This document shows positions 1-7,283 of a stretch of 64,000 nucleotides of DNA, piece by piece. Position 1 is the first letter of the stretch, and each line of letters opens with the position of its first letter. Made by a program: the position numbers and the translations under genes. Source of the stretch: Candidatus Acidianus copahuensis (lineage in GTDB: Archaea; Thermoproteota; Thermoprotei_A; Sulfolobales; Sulfolobaceae); contig NZ_JFZT01000017.1 of NCBI RefSeq assembly GCF_000632495.1, positions 1 through 64,000 on the forward strand. Reading direction: 5' to 3'. Below the pieces are notes generated by a model that was given only the letters and a program-made list of their open reading frames with translations, did no database searches and had not been told where the DNA came from.

Positions 1-499
1 AGTTAAACGCTATAATAGACGCTACCGTAAGGAAAGTTGCTGAATTCTTATACAACAAAGGTGTTTCTCTAATCAAGGTTGGTTATCCAAAGAACATAAG
101 TCAGAAAAGGGTAACTTTCTAGTTGTTAACGTCTGGTCTTACAAACAAGTTATGGAAAAGTTGAGGGATGTTGCCGAAGAACACGGAATAACTGTTAAGT
201 TTGTTAACGAGGCATACACTTCAACCACTTGTCCCATCCACGGCAATGGATGCGGGAAAAGAGTTTCAAGGGGTTTGTTTAAGTGTACAACATCTAACAA
301 AGTATTTAATGCAGACCTAGTTGGTGCGTTTAACATATCCATAATCCTGAGTCCTAATGATGGTGGGATCACCAGAGGGATAGGGATAAGCTGGGGCAAG
401 ACCACCCCACTGGTCTATACGTGGACGAGAGGATCGGGGCTGGTAGTACCAGCTAGCTATGATTCTATGAGGGTGAAACGTATGGATCAAAACCTATGA
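1..499 (+). pseudogene. TnpB (IS200/IS605 OrfB) C-terminal fragment, frameshifted
   Basis: This is the 3' part of a tnpB gene, cut by the left edge. TnpB is the RNA-guided RuvC nuclease carried by IS200/IS605 and IS607 elements. From base 3 one frame reads a TnpB-like stretch ending GYPKNISQ and stops near base 120. The rest continues in another frame (open from base 152, stop at 497-499) with the zinc-binding region (TCPIHG, then KC) and the RuvC-III motif FNADLVGAFNI. Joining the halves needs a -1 shift at an AAAAGGG run near base 105. The C-terminal tail is of the normal Sulfolobales type. I read it as a decayed copy, although a base-calling error in the A/G run would give the same picture. 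Confidence 0.8.
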
Positions 500-500
500 A

Positions 501-545
501 CCGCTCTGAGGGGAACCCTCGCTCTTTAGAGCGGGGAGGAGGTCA
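501..545 (+). repeat. IS200/IS605-type right-end hairpin
   Basis: Just after the tnpB stop lies a perfect hairpin (CGCTCT-TT-AGAGCG, 520-533) followed by GGGGAGGAGGTCAG. Right ends of IS200/IS605 elements carry such imperfect palindromes, which are bound by TnpA, and the guide (omega) RNA of TnpB is made from this end. The same block recurs inverted at 981-1018 and, decayed, at about 31440-31490. Confidence 0.65.
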
Positions 546-553
546 GAACAAAT

Positions 554-894
554 AACTCCCCGGTTTTACTGTACAAAAGCAAAGTTTCTCATATTACCAT
601 ACTCCAATGAATAGAGACACACACTATTTTTCTTACGTTTCCTAATACTTTATCTAACCAAGTTAAATAAGGTTAACACATAAATTATACAAACTCATTA
701 TCTTGTTGCGTTAATAAATTTCGGATGAAACATTGCATTACTAGTGTCAGTGTGTAAGGCTAAGAAAATACTACTATTCATGGTATTATCGTTTTTCACA
801 CTTTTAACTAATGAACAATTTCTTTTAGCTAACCTATAAAATGAAGTATTCAATAGTGTGAAACAAAGAACATATACAGTAAAACCGGGGAGTT
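554..894. other. Candidate replication origin: A+T-rich core between 20-bp inverted repeats
   Basis: A perfect 20-bp inverted repeat (AACTCCCCGGTTTTACTGTA at 554-573 and its complement at 875-894) bounds about 300 bp of A+T-rich, gene-free DNA directly upstream of cdc6-3. In Sulfolobus solfataricus an origin (oriC2) lies next to cdc6-3, and origin recognition boxes have a CAGT...AAAC...GGGG layout in inverted orientation around an unwinding region. The half-sites here (CAGTAAAAC then GGGG) resemble that loosely. TGAAAC occurs at 726, 859, 1068 and 1096, and CACACT-type words recur in the core. The alternative is a small transposable element with 20-bp terminal repeats. Confidence 0.45.
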
Positions 895-980
895 AAACCA
901 TCTCTCTAAATTAAAGCATAATGAACTTTCTACCTTTCGGTCACTGCGCTGTTCCATTCTTAAGGTTGGTTTCTAAATCG

Positions 981-1018
981 TCCTGACGTCCTCCCCGCTC
1001 TAAAGAGCGAGGCTTTCA
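981..1018 (-). repeat. Solitary inverted IS200/IS605-type right-end hairpin
   Basis: The reverse complement of the block at 501-545 occurs here, with the hairpin CGCTCT-AA-AGAGCG at 996-1009, but with no tnpB next to it. It is the end of an element whose body is lost, in opposite orientation to the left copy. Together they bracket the candidate origin. Confidence 0.55.
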
Positions 1019-1104
1019 GTTGTAATACGTACTATAGAGGAAACGAGGTATTACAATTGGCTATGTATGAAACAAGATTTAACTGAAGAAACGTATGAAA
1101 CGCT

Positions 1105-2265
1105 GTGATTAGAGAGACACTTAAGGGCGGTAAAGGCGAGGTAATTAAGGATCCAAAGGTTTTCATTGATCCGATATCTGTATTTACTGAGATTCCATAT
1201 AGGGAAGAAATAATTAGAGAGACGGCAATAGCGATACGTTATTTCGTGAAAAACGATGTCAGGTTTTCTAATCTTTTTCTAGGTCTTACAGGAACTGGAA
1301 AAACCTTTGTTGTTAAGTATATATTAAATGAGATTGAGGAAGTTAAGAAAGAAGATATTGATTACTCTAGAGTTAGACAAGCTTATATAAACTGTAGGGA
1401 AGTGGGGGGAACTCCCCAGGCTGTTTTATCTGTTCTTGCGGAAAAATTAACCAACGATATAGTCCCAAGACATGGCATAAATTTGGGTGAATATATAGAG
1501 AAGATTAAGGGAGTAATGAGAGAGGATAAAGCCTTAGTGTATTTAGATGAAGTTGACACATTGGTGAAACGACGTGAAGGTGATATAGTACTCTATCAAC
1601 TTTTAAGGGCTGATACAAAGATATCACTTATTATGATTAGTAACGATATAAATGTAAGGGACTATATGGAGCCTAGGGTACTCTCGTCTTTAGGACCTTC
1701 TGTTATTTTTAAACCTTATGATGCAGAGCAACTAAAAGAGATCCTATCAATATATGCTGAATATGGTCTTTATAGAGGAACATATAATGATGAGATCCTA
1801 TCATATATTGCAGCAATATCTGCAAAAGAACATGGTGATGCTAGAAAAGCTGTTAATTTATTGTTTAGGGCAGCGCAATTAGCATCAGGTGAAGGTTTAG
1901 TTAGGAAGGATCATGTGGATAGGGCAATAGTTGAGTATGAACAAGAAAGGTTAGTCGAAGCAATAAAATCGCTTCCATTTCACTACAAGCTTGCACTTAG
2001 GGCTGCTGTTGAAAGCGATGATGTTGTTACAGCTCATAAGATTTACGTAGATTTATGTAATAAAATGAAACAGAGACCCCTCTCCTATAGGAGGTTTTCT
2101 GATATTCTTTCTGAGCTCGACATGTTTGGCATAATTAAGATTAAGATACTTAATAAGGGGAGAGCTGGTGGAATAAGAAAATATATAGAGATCAATGAAA
2201 AAGCAAAGATTTTGAAGGCATTAGATGAAAATATACTTCAAGAAATGGGGTATGAATATGAGTAG
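1105..2265 (+). CDS. cdc6-3: Cdc6/Orc1 replication initiator, Cdc6-3 type
   Basis: AAA+ origin-binding protein of 386 aa that combines Orc1 and Cdc6 roles. Walker A is GLTGTGKT (60-67), Walker B LVYLDEVD (144-151), sensor 1 ISND (178-181), and an RVLSSLGPS segment follows; the last ~100 residues form the winged-helix DNA-binding domain. The sequence matches my memory of S. solfataricus Cdc6-3 (the subunit crystallised with Cdc6-1 on ori2 DNA) closely along its whole length, including the N-terminal GGKGE and RDPKVFIDP-like region, more than Cdc6-1 or Cdc6-2. The start is GTG; an in-frame stop lies just upstream at 1096. A GTTACAA/GATTTAAC-like region precedes it. Gene position beside an A+T-rich intergenic region suggests a linked origin. 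Confidence 0.93.
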   Translation: MIRETLKGGKGEVIKDPKVFIDPISVFTEIPYREEIIRETAIAIRYFVKNDVRFSNLFLGLTGTGKTFVVKYILNEIEEVKKEDIDYSRVRQAYINCREVGGTPQAVLSVLAEKLTNDIVPRHGINLGEYIEKIKGVMREDKALVYLDEVDTLVKRREGDIVLYQLLRADTKISLIMISNDINVRDYMEPRVLSSLGPSVIFKPYDAEQLKEILSIYAEYGLYRGTYNDEILSYIAAISAKEHGDARKAVNLLFRAAQLASGEGLVRKDHVDRAIVEYEQERLVEAIKSLPFHYKLALRAAVESDDVVTAHKIYVDLCNKMKQRPLSYRRFSDILSELDMFGIIKIKILNKGRAGGIRKYIEINEKAKILKALDENILQEMGYEYE

Positions 2266-2293
2266 AAACTCTTCACAAATACGGTGAGGGGTT

Positions 2294-2611
2294 ATGTTGT
2301 GGGAGAAGGTAAAGGAAATAGAAGAAAAGGTTAACAATATACAAAGAGAAAGGGAATCTTTAGAGGAAGAATTAAAGAAGTTACCTGCAGGTCATGTAGA
2401 TATTAAGAAAGTGGGACGAAATACCTACTACTATCTCAGGTATTGGGATGAAGGAAAATTAAAAAGTCGTTACCTTGGAAAGAATGCTGAGGAAATAAAG
2501 AAGCAAATCGATTACTCTATGGATCTTAGAAAGAGAATATCTTTATTAAGAGAAGAGGAAAAAAGGTTACAGAAGGTTCTTGAGAGAATAAAAAACGCGA
2601 TATATTTATGA
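2294..2611 (+). CDS. Small coiled-coil protein downstream of cdc6-3
   Basis: A 105-aa charged protein with two predicted coiled-coil helices (about residues 1-30 and 70-103) around a short beta-rich middle with NTYYYLRYWDEGKLKSRYLGK-like content (about 43-64). That middle resembles a short module seen in many archaeal and some phage proteins, of unknown role. A good GGTGAGG ribosome-binding site sits just before the ATG, 28 nt after the cdc6-3 stop, so it is probably translated from the cdc6-3 transcript. It overlaps the convergent pterin dehydratase gene by 6 bases. I do not recognise a function; a partner in replication control is only a guess from position. Confidence 0.7.
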   Translation: MLWEKVKEIEEKVNNIQRERESLEEELKKLPAGHVDIKKVGRNTYYYLRYWDEGKLKSRYLGKNAEEIKKQIDYSMDLRKRISLLREEEKRLQKVLERIKNAIYL

Positions 2612-2899
2612 CCTAACATGCTTACTTATGTCGTCTATCTTTTCTGCTAATTGGAGATCGAGATCTGTAACTCCACCTTCATCGTGCGTAGTTAGCTCTA
2701 CTATAACTTTATTGTAGTATATACAAAGGTCAGGATGATGGTTCATTCCATTAGCTATAGGTCTAATCATCCAAACAAAGGTTACTGAGTCATCAAAATT
2801 TGTAAATTGAAATTCCTTCTTTATCTTGTTTTCCTCATACGTCCATCCTTGCAAATTACTTATTTCTTTTCTTATTTCTTGTTCAGAGAGCTTTGTCAT
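2606..2899 (-). CDS. Pterin-4a-carbinolamine dehydratase family protein
   Basis: A 97-aa protein of the PCD/DCoH family, which dehydrates 4a-hydroxytetrahydropterin. The family signature is clear: NHHPDL at 53-58, then KVIVELTTHDEGGVT (64-78) and D-x-x-LA. Full length for the family (~95-105 aa) with the conserved histidines (54, 55, 72) present. No aromatic amino acid hydroxylase is nearby, as is common in archaea, where PCD homologues may instead serve molybdopterin or other pterin chemistry; which applies here cannot be told. Single gene, convergent with the coiled-coil gene before it. Confidence 0.9.
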   Translation of the reverse strand: MTKLSEQEIRKEISNLQGWTYEENKIKKEFQFTNFDDSVTFVWMIRPIANGMNHHPDLCIYYNKVIVELTTHDEGGVTDLDLQLAEKIDDISKHVRS

Positions 2900-2945
2900 A
2901 GATAGAAATGAGAAACGATCTTTTTTAAAAGTTATTATAGAGGTA

Positions 2946-2968
2946 GTAGATTTTATTATATAATCTAC
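2946..2968. repeat. Palindrome in the pcd-mcr intergenic region
   Basis: GTAGATT (2946-2952) and AATCTAC (2962-2968) form a 7-bp inverted repeat in a very A+T-rich divergent intergenic stretch between the pterin dehydratase and malonyl-CoA reductase genes. It could be an operator or just A+T-rich palindromic sequence. Confidence 0.3.
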
Positions 2969-3138
2969 TTATTTATAATATTATATAGTATACAGTCTTA
3001 AATTACAATAAAATCAATTTGGAATATAAACCAATAAAGGAGAGAACTTTTAATAAATCTGTTCTTCATAATTGAACATTGTTTCTCTGTGCTAATTGAT
3101 AATTATTTTCCATATAATTAACTCTCCAATATACTAGA

Positions 3139-3172
<34 letters not shown>

Positions 3173-3195
3173 ATCATAGAAGTATATTGATATTT

Positions 3196-4266
3196 ATGAG
3201 AAGAACTCTTAAGGCAGCTATATTGGGTGCGACTGGGCTAGTGGGAATAGAGTACGTTAGAATGTTAACTGAACACCCGTATATTAAGCCAGCATATTTG
3301 GCTGGGAAAGGTTCTGTGGGGAAGCCATACGGTGAAGTTGTAAGGTGGCAAACAGTTGGCCAAGTTCCGAAAGAAATAAGAGATATGGAAGTCAAGCCGA
3401 CAGATCCGAAACTTATGGATGACGTTGACATAATATTCTCTCCGTTACCCCAAGGAGCCGCAGGTCCAGTAGAAGAACAGTTTGCAAAGCTTGGATTCCC
3501 TGTTATAAGTAATTCTCCAGACCATAGATTTGATCCAGACGTTCCACTGCTAATTCCAGAGGTTAACCCACATACTGCTAGCTTGATAGATGAGCAAAGG
3601 AAGAAAAGAGATTGGAAGGGATTTATAGTAACAACTCCATTATGTACAGCTCAAGGAGCTGCAATACCTTTGTCAGTTATATTCTCTAATTTTAAGATGA
3701 CAGGGGCATATGTTACTACAATTCAATCTTTGTCAGGTGCTGGTTATCCTGGTATTCCTTCTCTTGATGTAGTAGATAATATACTTCCTTTAGGAGATGG
3801 ATACGATAAGAAGACTATAAGAGAAGTAACTAGAATATTAAGTGAGGTCAAGAGGAACGTTGATGAACCAAAGCTGCAGGATGTCTCGTTAGATGCAACA
3901 ACTCATAGAATAGCGACAGTTCACGGTCACTATGAGGTGGCTTATGTTACATTTAAGGAGGATACAGATGTAAACAAGATAAAAGAGGCAATGACTAACT
4001 TTAGAGGAGAACCTCAAGATCTTAAATTACCTACCGCTCCGGAAAAACCAATATTAATAACTGAGGAAGATAATAGACCCCAAGTTTATTTTGATAGATG
4101 GTCAGGAGATCCACCCGGTATGAGTATAGTTGTTGGTAGATTAAAACAGGTTAATCAAAAGGGCATTAGATTTGTTTCATTAATTCACAACACTATTAGA
4201 GGAGCAGCAGGTGGAGGAATACTAACAGCTGAACTCCTTACAGAAAAGGGCTATCTTGAAAAGTAA
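3196..4266 (+). CDS. mcr: Malonyl-CoA/succinyl-CoA reductase (3HP/4HB carbon fixation cycle)
   Basis: A 356-aa NADPH-dependent enzyme that reduces malonyl-CoA to malonate semialdehyde, and in some species succinyl-CoA too, in the 3-hydroxypropionate/4-hydroxybutyrate cycle of Sulfolobales. It arose from aspartate-semialdehyde dehydrogenase, hence common mis-annotation as Asd. The Rossmann motif GATGLVG is at 11-17 and the catalytic cysteine (TTPLCTAQGAA) is Cys150, the number I recall for the Sulfurisphaera tokodaii enzyme; near-identity along the whole chain to the Metallosphaera and S. tokodaii enzymes supports the call. I chose the ATG at 3196 (MRRTLKAAILGATG); an in-frame TTG lies three codons earlier. 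A TATA-like AGTTTATATTCC lies ~30 nt upstream. It appears monocistronic. Confidence 0.92.
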   Translation: MRRTLKAAILGATGLVGIEYVRMLTEHPYIKPAYLAGKGSVGKPYGEVVRWQTVGQVPKEIRDMEVKPTDPKLMDDVDIIFSPLPQGAAGPVEEQFAKLGFPVISNSPDHRFDPDVPLLIPEVNPHTASLIDEQRKKRDWKGFIVTTPLCTAQGAAIPLSVIFSNFKMTGAYVTTIQSLSGAGYPGIPSLDVVDNILPLGDGYDKKTIREVTRILSEVKRNVDEPKLQDVSLDATTHRIATVHGHYEVAYVTFKEDTDVNKIKEAMTNFRGEPQDLKLPTAPEKPILITEEDNRPQVYFDRWSGDPPGMSIVVGRLKQVNQKGIRFVSLIHNTIRGAAGGGILTAELLTEKGYLEK

Positions 4267-4353
4267 GCATAAAAATTTTTTATTTGTTCCTGTTTTATCT
4301 ACTATTGATCTCAACCTTATCAGAAAGGTGAGGGATTTAAAGGTCTGAGTCAT

Positions 4354-5145
4354 ATGGATTATATTGGATTAGCGGAGAAGAGTGGAATAGAAAAACAAGT
4401 AGCTGTTTATGTATACAGAAGATTAAACGGCGGTTACTTTATGGGGATCTACTTTGCTAAGCCTCCAGTTTTATACACACTTAGAGATTGGCCGTTTCTC
4501 TATTTGAAAAGATTCAAATTATACCCAAAGCTTAGCGAATCAGAATACAATGAGGCATTTCAGCTTCTTTTAACTTTAGATGTGATATCGATTTTAGGAT
4601 CCTCTGCGCACCTCTTAGGTAAACCTCTTCCAGTTGACGTAGTAAAAACCGAACTCGAATCTATTTACAGTAAAGTAAGGGAATTTAGTATTTCTAATTC
4701 CATCTATCCTTACCCAACAATGGGAGACTTTAAGTTAGACGTTGATTATTCTCCTTTTATTTATGATATAATTCAGAAAAGAGAAGAATCCAAAAACGCA
4801 GACGAGATTGAAGTGATAGAGGATATAGCCTACAATAGTAATCTAGTAGCAGAACTTAAGTCAAAAAATCCATGGATATCTGCAGTCAATAGAGATAAAA
4901 TACTAAAAGCTCTAGTATTAGCTGATAAGATGGAAGATTTCTTAAATTATAATAGAGATGTTATAAATTTTATAGCTTCAGAAAAGACACTTTATTTTGA
5001 TAAAGTGGCAATAGAATCCGGTATAGAGAAAGCAGTTAAAGCGATATCTAAAGATGGGGAAGATACACTCCTAGATAATTCTGATTTTAAAGAGGAAGTA
5101 AGTAAAATCCTATCTAAAATAAGAGATTATTCGAATTATCTTTAA
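4354..5145 (+). CDS. Unrecognised 263-aa protein
   Basis: I do not recognise a family. The protein is soluble (no clear membrane segment), mixed alpha/beta at first and mostly helical in its second half, with acidic lysine-rich helices to the end. It opens with YIGLAEKSGIEKQVAVYVYRR, which reads like a small nucleic-acid or partner-binding fold, but no catalytic motif is visible. The ATG is preceded by GGTGAGGG about 25 nt upstream and GGTCTGAG nearer. A 49-nt gap separates it from the following coiled-coil gene on the same strand, so the two are probably co-expressed. Confidence 0.6.
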   Translation: MDYIGLAEKSGIEKQVAVYVYRRLNGGYFMGIYFAKPPVLYTLRDWPFLYLKRFKLYPKLSESEYNEAFQLLLTLDVISILGSSAHLLGKPLPVDVVKTELESIYSKVREFSISNSIYPYPTMGDFKLDVDYSPFIYDIIQKREESKNADEIEVIEDIAYNSNLVAELKSKNPWISAVNRDKILKALVLADKMEDFLNYNRDVINFIASEKTLYFDKVAIESGIEKAVKAISKDGEDTLLDNSDFKEEVSKILSKIRDYSNYL

Positions 5146-5194
5146 GTTATAGATATGAATGAAGTTAAATACTTAGATTGAGGCACTTATTATA

Positions 5195-6541
5195 ATGAGA
5201 GTGGTCTACTCTGCATTTGCAGTAAGTTCAGAGAGCGGTTCACCTCTAGACGTCGGGCAACAATTATCTATAGGAATTATAAAGGCCACTGAAGGTCTGA
5301 AATTACGTTCTGCAACAATTGTTGGTTGGCCATTCTTACTATTTAAACTAGAAGATACCCAAGGCTTTCTTTGCTTTGATGAAACTGCAAATTTGAGTGT
5401 TAATGTAAAAAAAACAATTCTACAGGACTATAATAGGGTAATAGATAGACTTTCATCAATAGATTCAGACCATGAATTTATAGAAACTATTTCCAAGATC
5501 CCTTGGGGAGAAGTCAAAGGAGACGAGAATATCGCAATAAGAGGTTTAATTCCTTATGACATTACATCTGTTATTAATAAGCCATCCCCCCAGCTTCCAC
5601 TTCTTGTTTTAAAGAGAAATATTGATATTTACCAGGTTCAAGCTGAGATAGATGATATAAAAAGAATCTCACAAACTATTGATAATGAGATAAGGAACAT
5701 AGATAACACAATAGACAGGATTAAGGCAGTTGGGGAGATATTTGCAGGAAAATTAGCAAAATATCAGAATAATGTCGAGGAAAAATTCATGAAATTAATC
5801 TCAGCAGAAAGAAGCGGACTGGATAAAGTAGTATCGTCTTTTAAGGTGGATTTATATAGGCAAGTTAAGGAAAAATCTGAGGATTATATAAAGAAAATAG
5901 TAGAGATGGAAGGTGTAATTTCAAGAGCAGAATTAGATTATAGATCTGGAAAGATAACCAAAGGTCCATTAAACGCTTTATTACAATCTAAGTCAAAGCT
6001 TTATGAAGAATATAATAAATCTCTTGAGCAAGTTAAGGAACCTTACTTTTCCAAAGTGGATCTCATTATTAATAAAATAAAAGAATTAGATGATAGGAGA
6101 CAACAAGAAATTAATGAAATTAAGCATAAAATAGAAAATATAAGAAAAAATGTAGATTGGGTTATTAGTAATCTAGAGAGACTTAAGGAATCTAAAAGAT
6201 CTGAACTAGCCTTCATCACAGATATGAGTAGAAGAACTATTTATAATGATGAGTTAATTGAGGTTATAGTGCCTTTCCTGGTTGCAGAGAGGGATGACAG
6301 TTCAATAATAGTTTTATCTCCGCAACAGTACAAGGGAAAAGTAAGGTCGATATTTGGGCTTTCCAGACAGGAAATTTCTACTCCAATTTCAAGTTTCATG
6401 TCAGTATTTGAAAATGTTCTTATGAAGGAAAGATATCCTGATAACCTTAAGGTTAATAGGGAAGTTATTGCCCAAGGATTAAGAGAATTGTCAGAAGATG
6501 GATGGAAAACAAAGAGGAGTTTAGATGAATACTACGTATAA
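5195..6541 (+). CDS. Long coiled-coil protein, function unknown
   Basis: A 448-aa protein of three parts: a globular N-terminal domain (about 1-145, beta-rich, starting MRVVYSAFAVSSESGSPLDV), a long central coiled coil (about 148-345) rich in Lys, Glu and Ile heptads and broken by a loop near 245-260 (RSGKITKGPL), and a globular C-terminal domain (about 350-448). The layout recalls SMC-like or structural filament proteins but there is no Walker A or B, so it is not an ATPase by itself. It follows the 263-aa gene closely and is the last gene before a mobile element. No family is recognised; a complex with its upstream neighbour is an inference from gene order. Confidence 0.6.
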   Translation: MRVVYSAFAVSSESGSPLDVGQQLSIGIIKATEGLKLRSATIVGWPFLLFKLEDTQGFLCFDETANLSVNVKKTILQDYNRVIDRLSSIDSDHEFIETISKIPWGEVKGDENIAIRGLIPYDITSVINKPSPQLPLLVLKRNIDIYQVQAEIDDIKRISQTIDNEIRNIDNTIDRIKAVGEIFAGKLAKYQNNVEEKFMKLISAERSGLDKVVSSFKVDLYRQVKEKSEDYIKKIVEMEGVISRAELDYRSGKITKGPLNALLQSKSKLYEEYNKSLEQVKEPYFSKVDLIINKIKELDDRRQQEINEIKHKIENIRKNVDWVISNLERLKESKRSELAFITDMSRRTIYNDELIEVIVPFLVAERDDSSIIVLSPQQYKGKVRSIFGLSRQEISTPISSFMSVFENVLMKERYPDNLKVNREVIAQGLRELSEDGWKTKRSLDEYYV

Positions 6542-6549
6542 TCGTAGTT

Positions 6550-6870
6550 AGCAGTTTAGCTTAAATTATGATATTTCCAGAAATCTTACATATTTAAAAA
6601 ACTTAAGACCCATATGTGGGCAGACATAAATTTAGGATCAAAAAAGCATTTGAACGTCAATTTTAGTCAAAAATTTCAAGGCAGATAAATGCCAATGTAA
6701 ATATCTTCCTAAAGACGTGCTGGTTTCTCCACATCCCTGAGGTATTGGATAGGACTTTCAAGGGTGTGGGAGGGTTACTTCGATAATGGATCGTGAGGAT
6801 AAAAACCGAGCGTGTAAAGCCTAAGGGTTTTACAGACATGACAATAGGTGTCAGTAAAACCCAAACCCCA
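6550..6870 (+). mobile_element. 321-bp non-autonomous element, copy A
   Basis: This block starts AGCAGTTTAGCTTAAATT and ends CCCAAACCCCA. It aligns end to end with 11739-12059 (also 321 bp by my count) and with the inverse of about 11338-11655; a truncated inverse copy is at 32087-32190. It has no intact gene, but one copy encodes a zinc-knuckle scrap (CPKCGYVDPKKG) typical of TnpB tails. No terminal inverted repeats are seen. Size and lack of repeats recall SMN1-like elements of Sulfolobus, thought to be moved by an IS200/IS605-type transposase. Confidence 0.65.
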
Positions 6871-6907
6871 GATTAGCTTATAAACAAAATTAAACGACTA
6901 AATAAGT

Positions 6908-7249
6908 GTGAAAACAAGGGAAGTAAAAAAACGAAAGAGTTATCGTTCAGAAAGTATTTCCGCATTTAAAGAAGAGCTTAGAGCTATGTCGTTTGAGCCA
7001 ATCTATGGTGACTCAGTCAAGGATATCATGATAAGGCTTACAGCAAAGATTCAGGAACTAGCTGAAGGTTATGCATATCAAGTCGAATTTCCTAAAAAGG
7101 CTGATATAGAGACTGAAGGAGACGTCTACTACTTTAATTATACTGTAAAAGTAAAAACACCGTTTAGCGTTAAGAAGTTAGGAATCAATGTACAGTATAT
7201 GATGTTTGACGAAAAGATATGGGTTGGAATGATAACTAAAGTTCAATAG
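6908..7249 (+). CDS. Unrecognised 113-aa basic protein
   Basis: The protein starts with a lysine/arginine-rich tail (residues 2-14) followed by a compact alpha/beta region in which predicted strands alternate (YAYQVEFPKK, DVYYFNYTVKV, INVQYMMFDEKIWVGM). No family is recognised. The start is GTG at 6908, with a TATA-like AATTAAACGAC region shortly before, compatible with a short or absent leader. It lies between mobile element copy A and the convergent S53 protease gene; the 37-bp spacer before it joins directly to the element, so its promoter may have been renewed by the insertion. Confidence 0.55.
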   Translation: MKTREVKKRKSYRSESISAFKEELRAMSFEPIYGDSVKDIMIRLTAKIQELAEGYAYQVEFPKKADIETEGDVYYFNYTVKVKTPFSVKKLGINVQYMMFDEKIWVGMITKVQ

Positions 7250-7283
7250 TTTAAGTAGTAAGGAAGAAAATTTTGTTAAAAAA

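Noticed and set aside
3196..4266. Aspartate-semialdehyde dehydrogenase (asd) as the name for this gene
   Set aside because: The sequence is much closer, as I recall it, to Sulfolobales malonyl-CoA reductase, including Cys150 in TTPLCTAQGAA and the MRRTLKAAILGATG start.
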